Source: Phycisphaerales bacterium (GTDB lineage Bacteria > Planctomycetota > Phycisphaerae > UBA1845 > Fen-1342). From it: a stretch of 64,000 bases of DNA. Below, piece by piece: positions 8,805-16,288 of the stretch. The first letter of the stretch is position 1; every line of letters begins with the position of its first letter. The notes beneath the pieces are model-generated. The model was given only the letters and a program-made list of their open reading frames with translations. It was not told where the DNA came from and ran no database searches. The stretch lies in contig JADJWG010000004.1 of assembly GCA_016716475.1 (NCBI GenBank), forward strand, positions 806,001-870,000, read 5' to 3'. The translations under genes were made by a program, and so were the position numbers.

Positions 8805-9399
8805 GTGACGGGCGGGGGCGGGACCAGATCCAGACTGGTCATCACGCGCGACCGCGAGCGATCAAGGTGACGACGTGCGACGTCCGACCGTGGCTGGGTC
8901 TGCAGCAGCGGCTGTCGAGCGTGGACGACCGCGCGGCGCACCAAGCCTGTGTTCTGGCTACTTCACGCGGCGCGAGTGCCGGCGCACTGGACCCGGTGTA
9001 GTGCGGCGCGAGCCGCGGCGACGCTTGCGGCCCCCATCCATGCCCATATAATGCTGGGAGCGGCCTCGGCGTGACCGCCGGCGCGCCGTCCAGGGCAGGT
9101 CATTAGCCCGCATGAGGACGTCGTGTCGCCCGCTGCTTCCCCCCCTTGGCACACCCGTTGCGGTGTGGCCATGGCTTGCGATGCTGATTACACCCGATTG
9201 TGGGGGTGCGGCTGCCGGACCTGCGGAATGGTGACGGACGGCTGAGCAGGCTCGGGATGGGCGGGCGGAACTCGTGGTCGGGCCGAGGCCCCGGCCGCAG
9301 CCGTCGGCCGGTGCGCGCCGCTGGGACACCGGGCTGTGCAGACACCCGCGGCAGCAATCGATCCAGGCCAAGCGCTTACGGGATCGAACAGGAGTGCCG
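8805..9399. other. Intergenic region between divergent ATPase and exoD genes
   Basis: No supported gene or RNA. Overlapping open frames on the minus strand have no recognisable domains and biased composition. It should hold the exoD promoter. Confidence 0.4.
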
Positions 9400-10089
9400 T
9401 TGAGCGATCCGCTCTTGCCGCGTGCGACGCCTGTGGCGGAGAGTGCGCCCGAGTCGTCCCGCACTCTGCGGCTGTCAGAGGAGTTGGCGCGTCTGGTCCA
9501 CGTGTTCGCCGAGCGCCCGGTGACGCTGCGCGAGGTGGTGGAGGTACTCCAGGGGCGGGGCTACACGCTGCTGCTGATCTTGCTGGCGTTGCCGTTCTGC
9601 ACGCCCATCCCCCTGCCGGGGCTCTCCACGCCGTTCGGGCTGGTGATCGCGCTGATCGGCTTCCGTCTCGCACTGCGGCAGAAGCCCTGGCTGCCGGCGA
9701 GGTTGTCAGACACGGCGCTGCCGCCCCGGTTCTTCGCGAAGCTCCTCGCTGCCGGCCAGCGTATTGTCCGCTTCCTGGAGTGGGGCCTGCGCCCGCGCTG
9801 GACGATTCTGGTGGATCAGGGCGTACTCCACCATGCCTACGGCGCGATGGTCCTGGTGTCGGGGCTTCTGCTGCTGCTGCCGTTGCCCATTCCGTTCTCG
9901 AACTTCCTGCCGGCGATTGTGGTCGTGTTGACGGCAGCGGCCCTTCTTGAACGCGACGGCTACTGCGCCGTCGCCGCCCTGGTGGCCTTCGCCCTGACCC
10001 TTGCCTTCTTCGGCGCGCTGGCTTGGGGGGGCACGCAGGGCGTCGGCTGGGGCGTGGATCAGCTTCAGGGATGGTTTGGCGGCGATTGA
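9400..10089 (+). CDS. ExoD-family membrane protein
   Basis: 229 residues from a TTG at 9400 with AGGAG at 9390-9394, a better start than in-frame codons upstream. The conserved ExoD core is clear: LARLVHVFAERPVTLREVVE, then GYTLLLILLALPFCTPIPLPG followed by FGLVIALIGFRLALRQKPWLP. Two further hydrophobic helices occur at the C-terminus. ExoD proteins are inner-membrane proteins first linked to exopolysaccharide production and alkaline tolerance in rhizobia; their biochemical role is not established. It is followed 153 bases later by a DUF502 membrane protein on the same strand. Confidence 0.88.
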   Translation: MSDPLLPRATPVAESAPESSRTLRLSEELARLVHVFAERPVTLREVVEVLQGRGYTLLLILLALPFCTPIPLPGLSTPFGLVIALIGFRLALRQKPWLPARLSDTALPPRFFAKLLAAGQRIVRFLEWGLRPRWTILVDQGVLHHAYGAMVLVSGLLLLLPLPIPFSNFLPAIVVVLTAAALLERDGYCAVAALVAFALTLAFFGALAWGGTQGVGWGVDQLQGWFGGD

Positions 10090-10242
10090 TCGGCGCGATC
10101 GGCCTCGGACGGCGGCGGCCACTGATGTGCCCGGCGGTTCCGGGACACGGAGCCCCCTGGCGCTGCGCTCAGCAGTTCGACGTAGACTTGTGCGGTAACA
10201 GGGACTCCAGCGCCCCGGCGCGAATCGGAGCAGGTGGTGAAC

Positions 10243-10884
10243 ATGTTGCGTTCGCACTTCAAGACACTGCTGTCGGGAATCGTGGCGCTTCTGCCGCTGG
10301 CAGTTACGGTGGCCGTGCTCCTCTGGGTCGGTGCGGCGGTGCATCGGCTCGTGGGCCCACAGAGCTATGCCGGCAAGTTCCTGTCGTCGATCGGGCTCGC
10401 CGTCGCGACCGACGTGTTCGTGGGCTACTTGATCGGCATACTGGCCGCCCTGATGCTCGCGTACGCGATCGGCCTCGTGGTCAAGTCGCGCTTCCGCCGC
10501 CAGCTCAAGAACGCCACTGACAAGACGCTTCGCCGGATACCGGTGATCGGCCCAATCTACGATCTGTCCAGTTGCTTTGTCGGCCTGCTCGAACCGCGGG
10601 AGGAGTCGGCGCTGCGTGCGATGAGTCCCGTCTGGTGCTTCTTCGGAGGTGAGGGCGGGGTGGTGGTTCTCGCACTCATGCCGGCTCCGGAGCCCATCGA
10701 ACTGAACGGGCAGCCGTACGTCGCCATACTGGTTCCGACCGCACCGGTGCCGTTTGGTGGCGGCCTGCTGTACGTGCCGGCGAGCTGGGTGAAGCCGGCC
10801 GGGTTCGGGATGGATCGCCTGACAAGCGTGTACGTGTCCATGGGCGTGGTACCGCCAACGGCGATGGGCGCGGCGTCAGCATGA
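10243..10884 (+). CDS. DUF502-family membrane protein
   Basis: 213 residues. The ATG at 10243 is preferred because AGGTGG (10232-10237) sits five bases upstream; GTG codons at 10234 and 10237 are alternatives. Two membrane segments near the N-terminus (LSGIVALLPLAVTVAVLLWV and a second around residues 55-80) precede the DUF502 signature RIPVIGPIYDLSSCFVGLL and a soluble C-terminal domain ending in a VPASWVKPAGFGMD loop. The usual form of the loop is VP.SDV.PLDM, so it is somewhat diverged. Function of the family is unknown. It is near exoD and a CNNM transporter, all membrane proteins on one strand. Confidence 0.85.
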   Translation: MLRSHFKTLLSGIVALLPLAVTVAVLLWVGAAVHRLVGPQSYAGKFLSSIGLAVATDVFVGYLIGILAALMLAYAIGLVVKSRFRRQLKNATDKTLRRIPVIGPIYDLSSCFVGLLEPREESALRAMSPVWCFFGGEGGVVVLALMPAPEPIELNGQPYVAILVPTAPVPFGGGLLYVPASWVKPAGFGMDRLTSVYVSMGVVPPTAMGAASA

Positions 10885-11217
10885 AGAGCCGCAGGGCCCG
10901 CAGCTGCCGGCGGGCGGCGGGCGGCGGCGTGGCGATCGATGAGCCGTGCCCGCGACCACGGACATTGGCGAGCGGCGGCCCGCTTCGGTAGAATGAGGGC
11001 CATGATCGGGCGCTCTCACTCGGCAGCCAGCACTGTGCGGTTGACCGGCCACAGGCCGGAACAGCGGGCTGTGACTGCGCCCTAGACCCGCCGCGCCGCG
11101 GGCGCCCCTCCCTGCCGATCATCCACCAGGCAAACGGCACGCACGCTCCGATGTCGGCGGCAGGAAACGGTGGCGTGGGTGCTATGTCCGACTGCCTGTG
11201 CCGGAGGTATTCACGAC
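10885..11217. other. Intergenic gap
   Basis: No gene supported in 333 bases. The only clear signal is the GGAGGT ribosome-binding site at 11203-11208 that fixes the GTG start of the next gene. Confidence 0.5.
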
Positions 11218-12453
11218 GTGACCGTCTTCGTTGCTGCCGTCGCACTTGCGCTCGGCGTATCGTTTGTCTGCTCACTCATGGAAGCGGCGCTGCTGAGCCT
11301 GACGCCCAGCCAGGTGGCGGATCTGTCGGCTCGTCATGCCAGAATCGGATCGATCTGGCGCGGCTTCAAGAACAACATCGAACGCCCAATCGCCGTGATC
11401 CTGATCCTGAATACGGCCGCGCACACGATCGGCGCGTCGGTTGCCGGGGCTCAGTTCGACGAGCTCTTCGGTGACCAGTGGATCTGGCTGTTTTCGCTGC
11501 TGTTCACGTTCGCCATGCTCCAGTACACGGAGATTCTGCCCAAGACTCTCGGCGTGCACTTCAACCAGACGGTAGCGGTATGGATCGCCCGGCCGCTGGT
11601 CTTGGCCATCCGCTTATTCACGCCGGTGATTCACGTCCTCCACCTGCTCAACCGCCCGTTCGAGGGGCGACGCACGAACAAACGGGCTCCCGCAACGCTG
11701 GAGGAGATCACGTCGCTGGCGATGATGGCGCGGCTCGCCGAGCACATCGGGCCGCGCCAGGAGCGCATCATCAACCGAGCGACCAAGCTGTCTCAGACCA
11801 GCGTTCAGCAGGTCATGATCCCACTTGAGCAGGTCTCGATGCTCTCCACGGCTCAATCGTTGCACCAAGCGCTCGTCACCGCCCACATCGACGCCCACAC
11901 GCGCTTCCCGGTCTGCGAGGGCGACGACCGCAGTCGCGTCATCGGCTATGTGAACTTCAAGGAGATGATCTACTACATGAGCACGAATCCGAGCGATCCG
12001 AGCCTGAAGGGGATCATCCGCCCGGTGCACTTCGTTGAGCCGGAGAGCTCTGCCTCAGACCTGCTCAACACATTCATCGATCAGCACGAACACATGGCGA
12101 TCGCTCGTGACGCCCAGGGGCGGTGCCTCGGGTTGATCACACTGGAAGACCTGATCGAGGAACTGGTGGGCGAACTGGAGGACGAGTTCGACCGGCTGCC
12201 GCGCCACATCCACGCTCTCAGCGGCGGCACCTGGATGTTTGGCGGCGGCGTGCCGGCGCGTGAAGTAACCGTGAAGCTCGGGGCTCCCGCGGTAGCCGCG
12301 ATCGGGACGCTCGCGGCGTGGCTGGAGCGGGAACTCGGCCAGCCCCCCAGACCCGGACAGGTGCTGCGGCATGAAGGAGTGGAGTTCGTGGTGCGACGTG
12401 TGAGACGCGGGCGGGTCTTCGAGGCCTCGGCGACGACGAAGTTGAGCGACTGA
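11218..12453 (+). CDS. CNNM/CBS-domain membrane protein (hemolysin C/CorC-like)
   Basis: 411 residues from GTG 11218, nine bases after GGAGGT; the preceding in-frame ATG at 11170 lacks such a site. Residues about 1-180 form the CNNM (DUF21) transmembrane domain with the small-residue motif SLMEAALLSLTPSQ, NTAAHTIGASVAG and YTEILPKTLGVHF. A CBS pair follows (QVMIPLEQVSMLSTAQSL ... TRFPVCEGD, and the second around HMAIARDAQGRCLGLITLED). The C-terminus is a degenerate CorC_HlyC domain. Family members are implicated in magnesium or other divalent-cation transport and homeostasis. Ion specificity here is inference. Confidence 0.9.
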   Translation: MTVFVAAVALALGVSFVCSLMEAALLSLTPSQVADLSARHARIGSIWRGFKNNIERPIAVILILNTAAHTIGASVAGAQFDELFGDQWIWLFSLLFTFAMLQYTEILPKTLGVHFNQTVAVWIARPLVLAIRLFTPVIHVLHLLNRPFEGRRTNKRAPATLEEITSLAMMARLAEHIGPRQERIINRATKLSQTSVQQVMIPLEQVSMLSTAQSLHQALVTAHIDAHTRFPVCEGDDRSRVIGYVNFKEMIYYMSTNPSDPSLKGIIRPVHFVEPESSASDLLNTFIDQHEHMAIARDAQGRCLGLITLEDLIEELVGELEDEFDRLPRHIHALSGGTWMFGGGVPAREVTVKLGAPAVAAIGTLAAWLERELGQPPRPGQVLRHEGVEFVVRRVRRGRVFEASATTKLSD

Positions 12454-12706
12454 CGCATGCTGGCCGCGGGCGATGATCGAAGTGTCTAGGCTCCTGCTCC
12501 TCGCGTGCGGATCGGACAGCCGACGGGGGCCTCACCGAGCGCGCTGAGCATGCCGCAGGAGAGAACACTGGCAAGGCCGTCTGGGCAGCAGGGACTCGCG
12601 AACTGGCGCGGCATCCACTGCCTTCGGAAAGCCCAATCGCGACAAACCTCGTTATGACGCAGATGTAGCGGGTGAACTCCCCCGACAACTCGGGGATGGA
12701 GCCCAC

Positions 12707-12940
12707 ATGCCTGCGACACGGAAGTCATCGCGCGCCGCCGACGTCGCGCCCACGGAACCTCGCGACGAGATCATCTCGATCGTCGCTGCTGCTCTGGCGC
12801 GCCTGATCCAGATTGACAGGGCGCCGCCGATCCCTCGCCCCGGCGCGTCCACCAGCGTCCCCCGCGCGAATCTCTCTGAATCTGCCGAAAGCGGCCTTGA
12901 GCTTTCCCGCGAAACGAGGCTCAGTGTGCCGGCTGGTTAA
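12707..12940 (+). CDS. Small protein upstream of the DUF2924/recombinase pair
   Basis: 77 residues, no recognised domain. It is short, basic at the start and ends in LELSRETRLSVPAG. Small unassigned frames commonly sit directly before DUF2924-recombinase pairs, and the spacing of 23 bases to the next gene fits an operon. No homology beyond context can be claimed. The adjacent GTTAACGGCCCGAGA string at 12936-12950 overlaps its stop and resembles one at 5122-5136. Confidence 0.4.
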   Translation: MPATRKSSRAADVAPTEPRDEIISIVAAALARLIQIDRAPPIPRPGASTSVPRANLSESAESGLELSRETRLSVPAG

Positions 12941-12963
12941 CGGCCCGAGAAACGGAGAGACGC

Positions 12964-13479
12964 ATGGCCGCGAAGAACGACGCCGCCGACCTGGCGAACG
13001 AGATCGACGCCCTGCGGCGGATGACGGTGAGGGAGCTGCGCCGGCGGCACGTCGAGCTGTTCGGTGAAGAAACGCGGGCGGGCAACCGCCAGTACCTGTT
13101 TCGCCGGATCGCGTGGCGGCTGCAAGCCTTGGCGGAAGGCGATCTGACTGAGCGTGCGCGCCGGCGGGCGCAAGAGCTCGCCCGGGACGCGGATCTGCGC
13201 CGCCGGCCGCCGCGCGAGTTGGCGATGCCGCCGGCGCCGGGCGACCTGAAGACGGTGACGGGGCAGATCGCGATGTCGCGCGACGATCGCCTGCCGATGC
13301 CAGGCCAGACGCTCACGCGCCCGTACAAGGGACACCTGTACGAGGTGAAGGTGCTGACGAACGGCTTCGAGTATGACGGCCGGGCGTACCGCTCGCTCAG
13401 CGCGGTCGCCCACGCGATCACGGGCTCGCACTGGAACGGCTACCACTTCTTCAACATCCAGAAACCGGAGGAGGCGTGA
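12964..13479 (+). CDS. DUF2924 domain protein
   Basis: 171 residues. The family pattern is visible: EIDALRRMTVRELRRRHVELFGEE, then NRQYLFRRIAWRLQ, PMPGQTLTRPYKGHLYEVKVL, and the C-terminal FEYDGRAYRSLSAVAHAITG motif followed by WNGYHFF. DUF2924 genes are almost always found directly upstream of large serine recombinases in phage-like or integrative elements, and the same is true here, with a four-base GTGA overlap to the next frame. The biochemical role is unknown; an accessory role for the recombinase is a guess from context. It appears intact while its partner is truncated. Confidence 0.85.
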   Translation: MAAKNDAADLANEIDALRRMTVRELRRRHVELFGEETRAGNRQYLFRRIAWRLQALAEGDLTERARRRAQELARDADLRRRPPRELAMPPAPGDLKTVTGQIAMSRDDRLPMPGQTLTRPYKGHLYEVKVLTNGFEYDGRAYRSLSAVAHAITGSHWNGYHFFNIQKPEEA

Positions 13480-13880
13480 ACGGCAACGGGAAGCGGGTCC
13501 GCTGCGCGATTTACACGCGCAAGAGCACCGAGGAGGGCCTCGAGCAGGACTTCAACTCGCTCGACGCACAGCGCGAGAGCGCCGAGAACTACATCGCCAG
13601 CCAGAAGGCCGAGGGCTGGGTGTGCCTGCCAGACCGGTACGACGACGGGGGGTTCACCGGCGGCAACATGGACCGGCCGGCGGTCCAGCGCCTGATGGCG
13701 GACATCGAGGCCGGCAAGGTCGACTGCGTGGTCGTGTACAAGGTGGATCGCCTGAGCCGATCGCTGCTCGACTTCGCAAAACTGATGGAGGTCTTCGAGC
13801 GGCACAAGGTCTCGTTCGTCTCGGTGGGTGGCCGGTGTGTTGCGGGATTGCGACGCGGCGGCGGTGGAAGTGCGCGATAA
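13476..13880 (+). pseudogene. Truncated large serine recombinase
   Basis: The GTG at 13476 overlaps the DUF2924 stop. Residues 1-117 are the resolvase catalytic domain: CAIYTRKSTEEGLEQDFNSL with the nucleophile Ser17, FTGGNMDRPAVQRLM, and VVVYKVDRLSRSLLDF. At about base 13827 the similarity stops inside HKVSFVSV, where intact relatives continue with the SMGRLTLNVLLSFAQFE region and a long DNA-binding part. The frame then runs through unrelated sequence and ends at 13880. The missing roughly 400 or more residues are not found downstream, so a deletion or replacement removed them. It should be inactive for recombination. Confidence 0.88.
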
Positions 13881-13892
13881 CTGTTCCAAGAT

Positions 13893-13935
13893 TCCAAGAT
13901 TCCGACTTCGTGTGAGTCGGTTTTGGAATCTTGGA
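13893..13935. repeat. 11-bp perfect inverted repeat just after the recombinase break
   Basis: TCCAAGATTCC (13893-13903) pairs with GGAATCTTGGA (13925-13935); inside, GACT and AGTC can add a second stem. A direct repeat of CCAAGATT precedes it. It lies about 65 bases after the recombinase break point, so it may mark an end of the DNA that replaced the recombinase tail. Confidence 0.5.
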
Positions 13936-14488
13936 TGTTGGGTAAGTAAGTGGCGCGTGCGGGTGTGAATCTGGGCAATTTGCGGAGCGGCGTGGGAACG
14001 GGAGAGCGGTGGGCGTGCGGGCTGGGGCGGAGGAGGAGAAGGTCCTCAGATTTCGCAGATGACGCAGATTTTGAGGAGGGTGGTCGGGTTGAGGGCGGTG
14101 GCGGGTGTGGAGGGGCGCGACCATGGGATGAGGATTGGCGCGCGCGGGGCGTGGGGCAAGGACAGGCGGGCTCGTTGGCGGTGGCAACCGGCGGGAGCCG
14201 GCGATGAGCGGTCGCGAGCGGATTTCGTCCGCGGGCGGGCGGATTTTGTTGGAGTTCGGGGGTAAGGCGGGTTATGTTGGCGACGGCGGGGCCGGCGGGA
14301 CGGCCGCGCGCACGGGAAGTGTGATCGGGGCGCATGTGGGTAGCGGACGGTTCAGATTGGTGAATCGCGGGCATAGGGTGTGCGGCCATGCGCGGCTGCG
14401 GTCGAAGTGTTCAGGGCAGGGTGCCGGCTCGTTGGTGCGTGGGGGGTTGGGCGGGCGGCTGGCGGTCGTGCGCGCGGCGCGGGGATTT

Positions 14489-14568
14489 GAGAGGATATCG
14501 CGGAGTGTGGGCGAACCGGGACCAGCGGTGTGCGAAGGATGGTGGGCACCGGAGTACCGGTGCGCACC
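14489..14568. repeat. Hairpin repeat, first copy
   Basis: A leader reading GAGAGGATATCGCGGAGTG is followed after about 35 bases by a 12-bp hairpin (14541-14552 with 14557-14568, one mismatch) around an AGTA loop. The leader recurs at 14628 and the loop recurs in the second copy. Confidence 0.65.
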
Positions 14569-14627
14569 TTGGCCGGCTCGGCGGATGGGGCGTGCCGCCG
14601 TCGGCGGGTACGCGTGGTGCCGGTGTT

Positions 14628-14693
14628 CGAGAGGATTTCGCGGAGTGCGGGCGAGTGAGATGGATGTTGGGCAGCGGAGTACCGCTGCCCAAC
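14628..14693. repeat. Hairpin repeat, second copy
   Basis: A leader reading GAGAGGATTTCGCGGAGTG is followed by a perfect 12-bp stem GTTGGGCAGCGG (14666-14677) with CCGCTGCCCAAC (14682-14693) around the same AGTA loop. The stem differs from copy one on both sides, so pairing is kept while sequence changed. It ends 13 bases before the RHS-tail reading frame. Confidence 0.7.
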
Positions 14694-15233
14694 CTACGCG
14701 ACTACGGTGTTCTTCGACTACAGCGGCTTGGTTGCCTGTCACGCGCAATCGCCACAACCGGCGCAGCCGACGACAAACCCAGGGCCCGCGCCCAACTGCA
14801 AGTCCTGTGACTGCAGCAATCCCGGGCAGCGGGGCTACGCCAAGTGCGAAGAGGATGGCCAGGGGGGGTGTCGCCCGTGCGTCTGTATTTGCGGTGACAA
14901 TATCGACGCGAGTGTGCCGGGGAACAAGGAAGCGAAGGGTCGGGCCCGTATTCTTGAAATTGCACGCAGGTGCACCGCAGCCGAGGAGCAACACCATGCC
15001 GCAAATGACATCAAGTGTGAATACGTACCCTATCCCGCGGGGCGAGCGATGGTGTACAAGCATGACTTCTGCCCTACGAGATCTCAGACCGATTCCACTG
15101 GCTCACAACACAGCGAGTGTGGTGGCGATGCTGCGCACCTCGCCTGTCTAGCTAACGCGCTTGCGGAATGCCACGAGGACCTAGAGTGTGTTGCAATAAT
15201 CAAGTTCATGGCGGCGAGGCAGGCGAAGACGTG

Positions 15234-16062
15234 AGGCTATCTCAAAACCGGGACACCTGTTGACTTTGTACAATGATGCATGTTGACACTCACGAATGAG
15301 CAATTGGATTGGCTGGCGGACAGGATTCCGGATCGGCCGAAGAGTCCGAAGGGCGGACGGCCCGTCGCGGACAAGCGGCGGACGCTGCGCGGCATCTTCT
15401 GGATGCTGGACAACGGCGCGAAGTGGAAGGACCTGCCGCGCGAGTTCGGCGCGCGGGCCACGGTGCACCGTTGGTTCCAGCGGCTGGACGCGCGAAGGGC
15501 TCTTTGAGCAGGCCATGCGGGCCGCCGGACGCCCTGGTCGAACGGGCGGCGTACCGCGTGTACGAATGCTTCATCGACGGCACCTTCGCCAAGGCCCGGG
15601 GCGGCGGTGATGGGATCAGCGCGGCCACCTCGGAAAAGGCGTGAAAATCATGGTTCTGGTCGATGCTCGCGGGTTGCCGGTGGCGATCGATACCGCGCCG
15701 GCGGACGCCCACGAGAGCCGCTGCGTGCAGGCGCTGTTCGACTTCGTGCTGACGCGCGAGACGCCGCCGCGCGTGATCGGCGACAAGGCGTACGACAGCG
15801 ACAAGCTCGACGAAGAGCTCGCACAGCGCGGCATGGAAATGATCGCGCCGCATCGCGGCAACCGCAAGCCGGAGAATGTGACACAGGACCGCCCGGCCGC
15901 TGCAGCGCGCCAAGCGGCGGCTGGACGGTGGAGCGGACGATCTCCTGGATCCAGAACTACCGTCGGCTCTGCATCCGTTGGGAGAAGTCGAGCTGCCTGT
16001 TCAGCGGCTTCTTGCATATGACCTGTACGCTTCTCTTGCTTTCAGAGGTTTTGAGATAGCCT
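15234..16062 (+). mobile_element. IS5-family insertion sequence, about 829 bp, decayed
   Basis: Perfect 16-bp terminal inverted repeats AGGCTATCTCAAAACC (15234-15249) and GGTTTTGAGATAGCCT (16047-16062) bound the element. It is flanked by a 4-bp target duplication CGTG (15230-15233 and 16063-16066). Size, end sequence and the encoded DDE transposase fit the IS5 family, IS427-like group. The transposase has several frameshifts, so the copy should not move on its own. It sits inside the RHS-tail gene. Confidence 0.9.
15280..16059 (+). pseudogene. IS5-family DDE transposase with several frameshifts
   Basis: The start (LTNEQLDWLADRIPDR, then GRPVADKRRTLRGIFWMLDNGAKWKDLP) is the DUF4096-like N-terminal domain of IS5 transposases. 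Reading then needs a shift near 15490 to reach YECFIDGTFAKARGGG (first catalytic Asp), another near 15645 for MVLVDARGLPVAIDTA and RVIGDKAYDSDKLDEEL (second Asp), and a third near 15905 for GGWTVERTISWIQNYRRL (catalytic Glu). The stop lies in the right terminal repeat, as is common in this group. All three catalytic positions are recognisable but no continuous protein can be made. Confidence 0.9.
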
Positions 16063-16288
16063 CGTGTGCGGCGTACGGCAAGAACTTCAGAGCAACAATG
16101 GAAAAAGACAAGAACGAGCCTGTGCCCCCGTCATACTTCACAGAATGCACTGAGGAAGAGCGCAAAATCTGTGCGCAGGCGGCCAAGTTTATTGCGGATT
16201 ATGAGACACCAGCGCAGCAAGCACAGCGCGAAGCCCGCGAGTGGGCTGAGCAGCATCGCAAGCCTCGTCAGCGGAGGTGACGTTCAGT

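Larger units (their letters stand above)
13936..14706. other. Decayed non-coding stretch with hairpin repeats
   Basis: Strongly G-rich on the plus strand with no believable gene; long frames show no domains. It contains a TTTCGCAGATGACGCAGATT string (14050-14069), whose reverse complement resembles a simple intergenic repeat common in several phyla, and the paired elements at 14489-14568 and 14628-14693. Confidence 0.5.
14707..16280 (+). pseudogene. RHS-type C-terminal domain gene, split by an IS element
   Basis: The left part (14707-15233, GTG start) reads VFFDYSGLVACHAQ, resembling the DPSGL motif that closes the RHS core, then a Cys-rich region (CKSCDC, CRPCVCICGD). It is interrupted at 15234 by the IS element. 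The right part (16067-16280) ends the protein with FTECTEEERKICAQAAKF and a charged tail. Removing the element plus one CGTG target copy restores an in-frame 246-residue product across the join (KT-C-AAYGK). The RHS core proper is missing upstream, so this is a tail cassette of a polymorphic-toxin-like protein. The restored frame overlaps the following TPR gene start. RHS assignment rests on a short motif and is tentative; the split is clear. Confidence 0.65.

Noticed and set aside
14135..15151. A 338-codon plus-strand frame
   Set aside because: It runs through hairpin repeats and overlaps the RHS-tail gene in another frame; low-complexity Gly/Arg content and no domain.
15280..16059. Two-ORF IS5 transposase made by programmed frameshifting
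   Set aside because: At least three separate frame changes are needed, so decay is the better reading.
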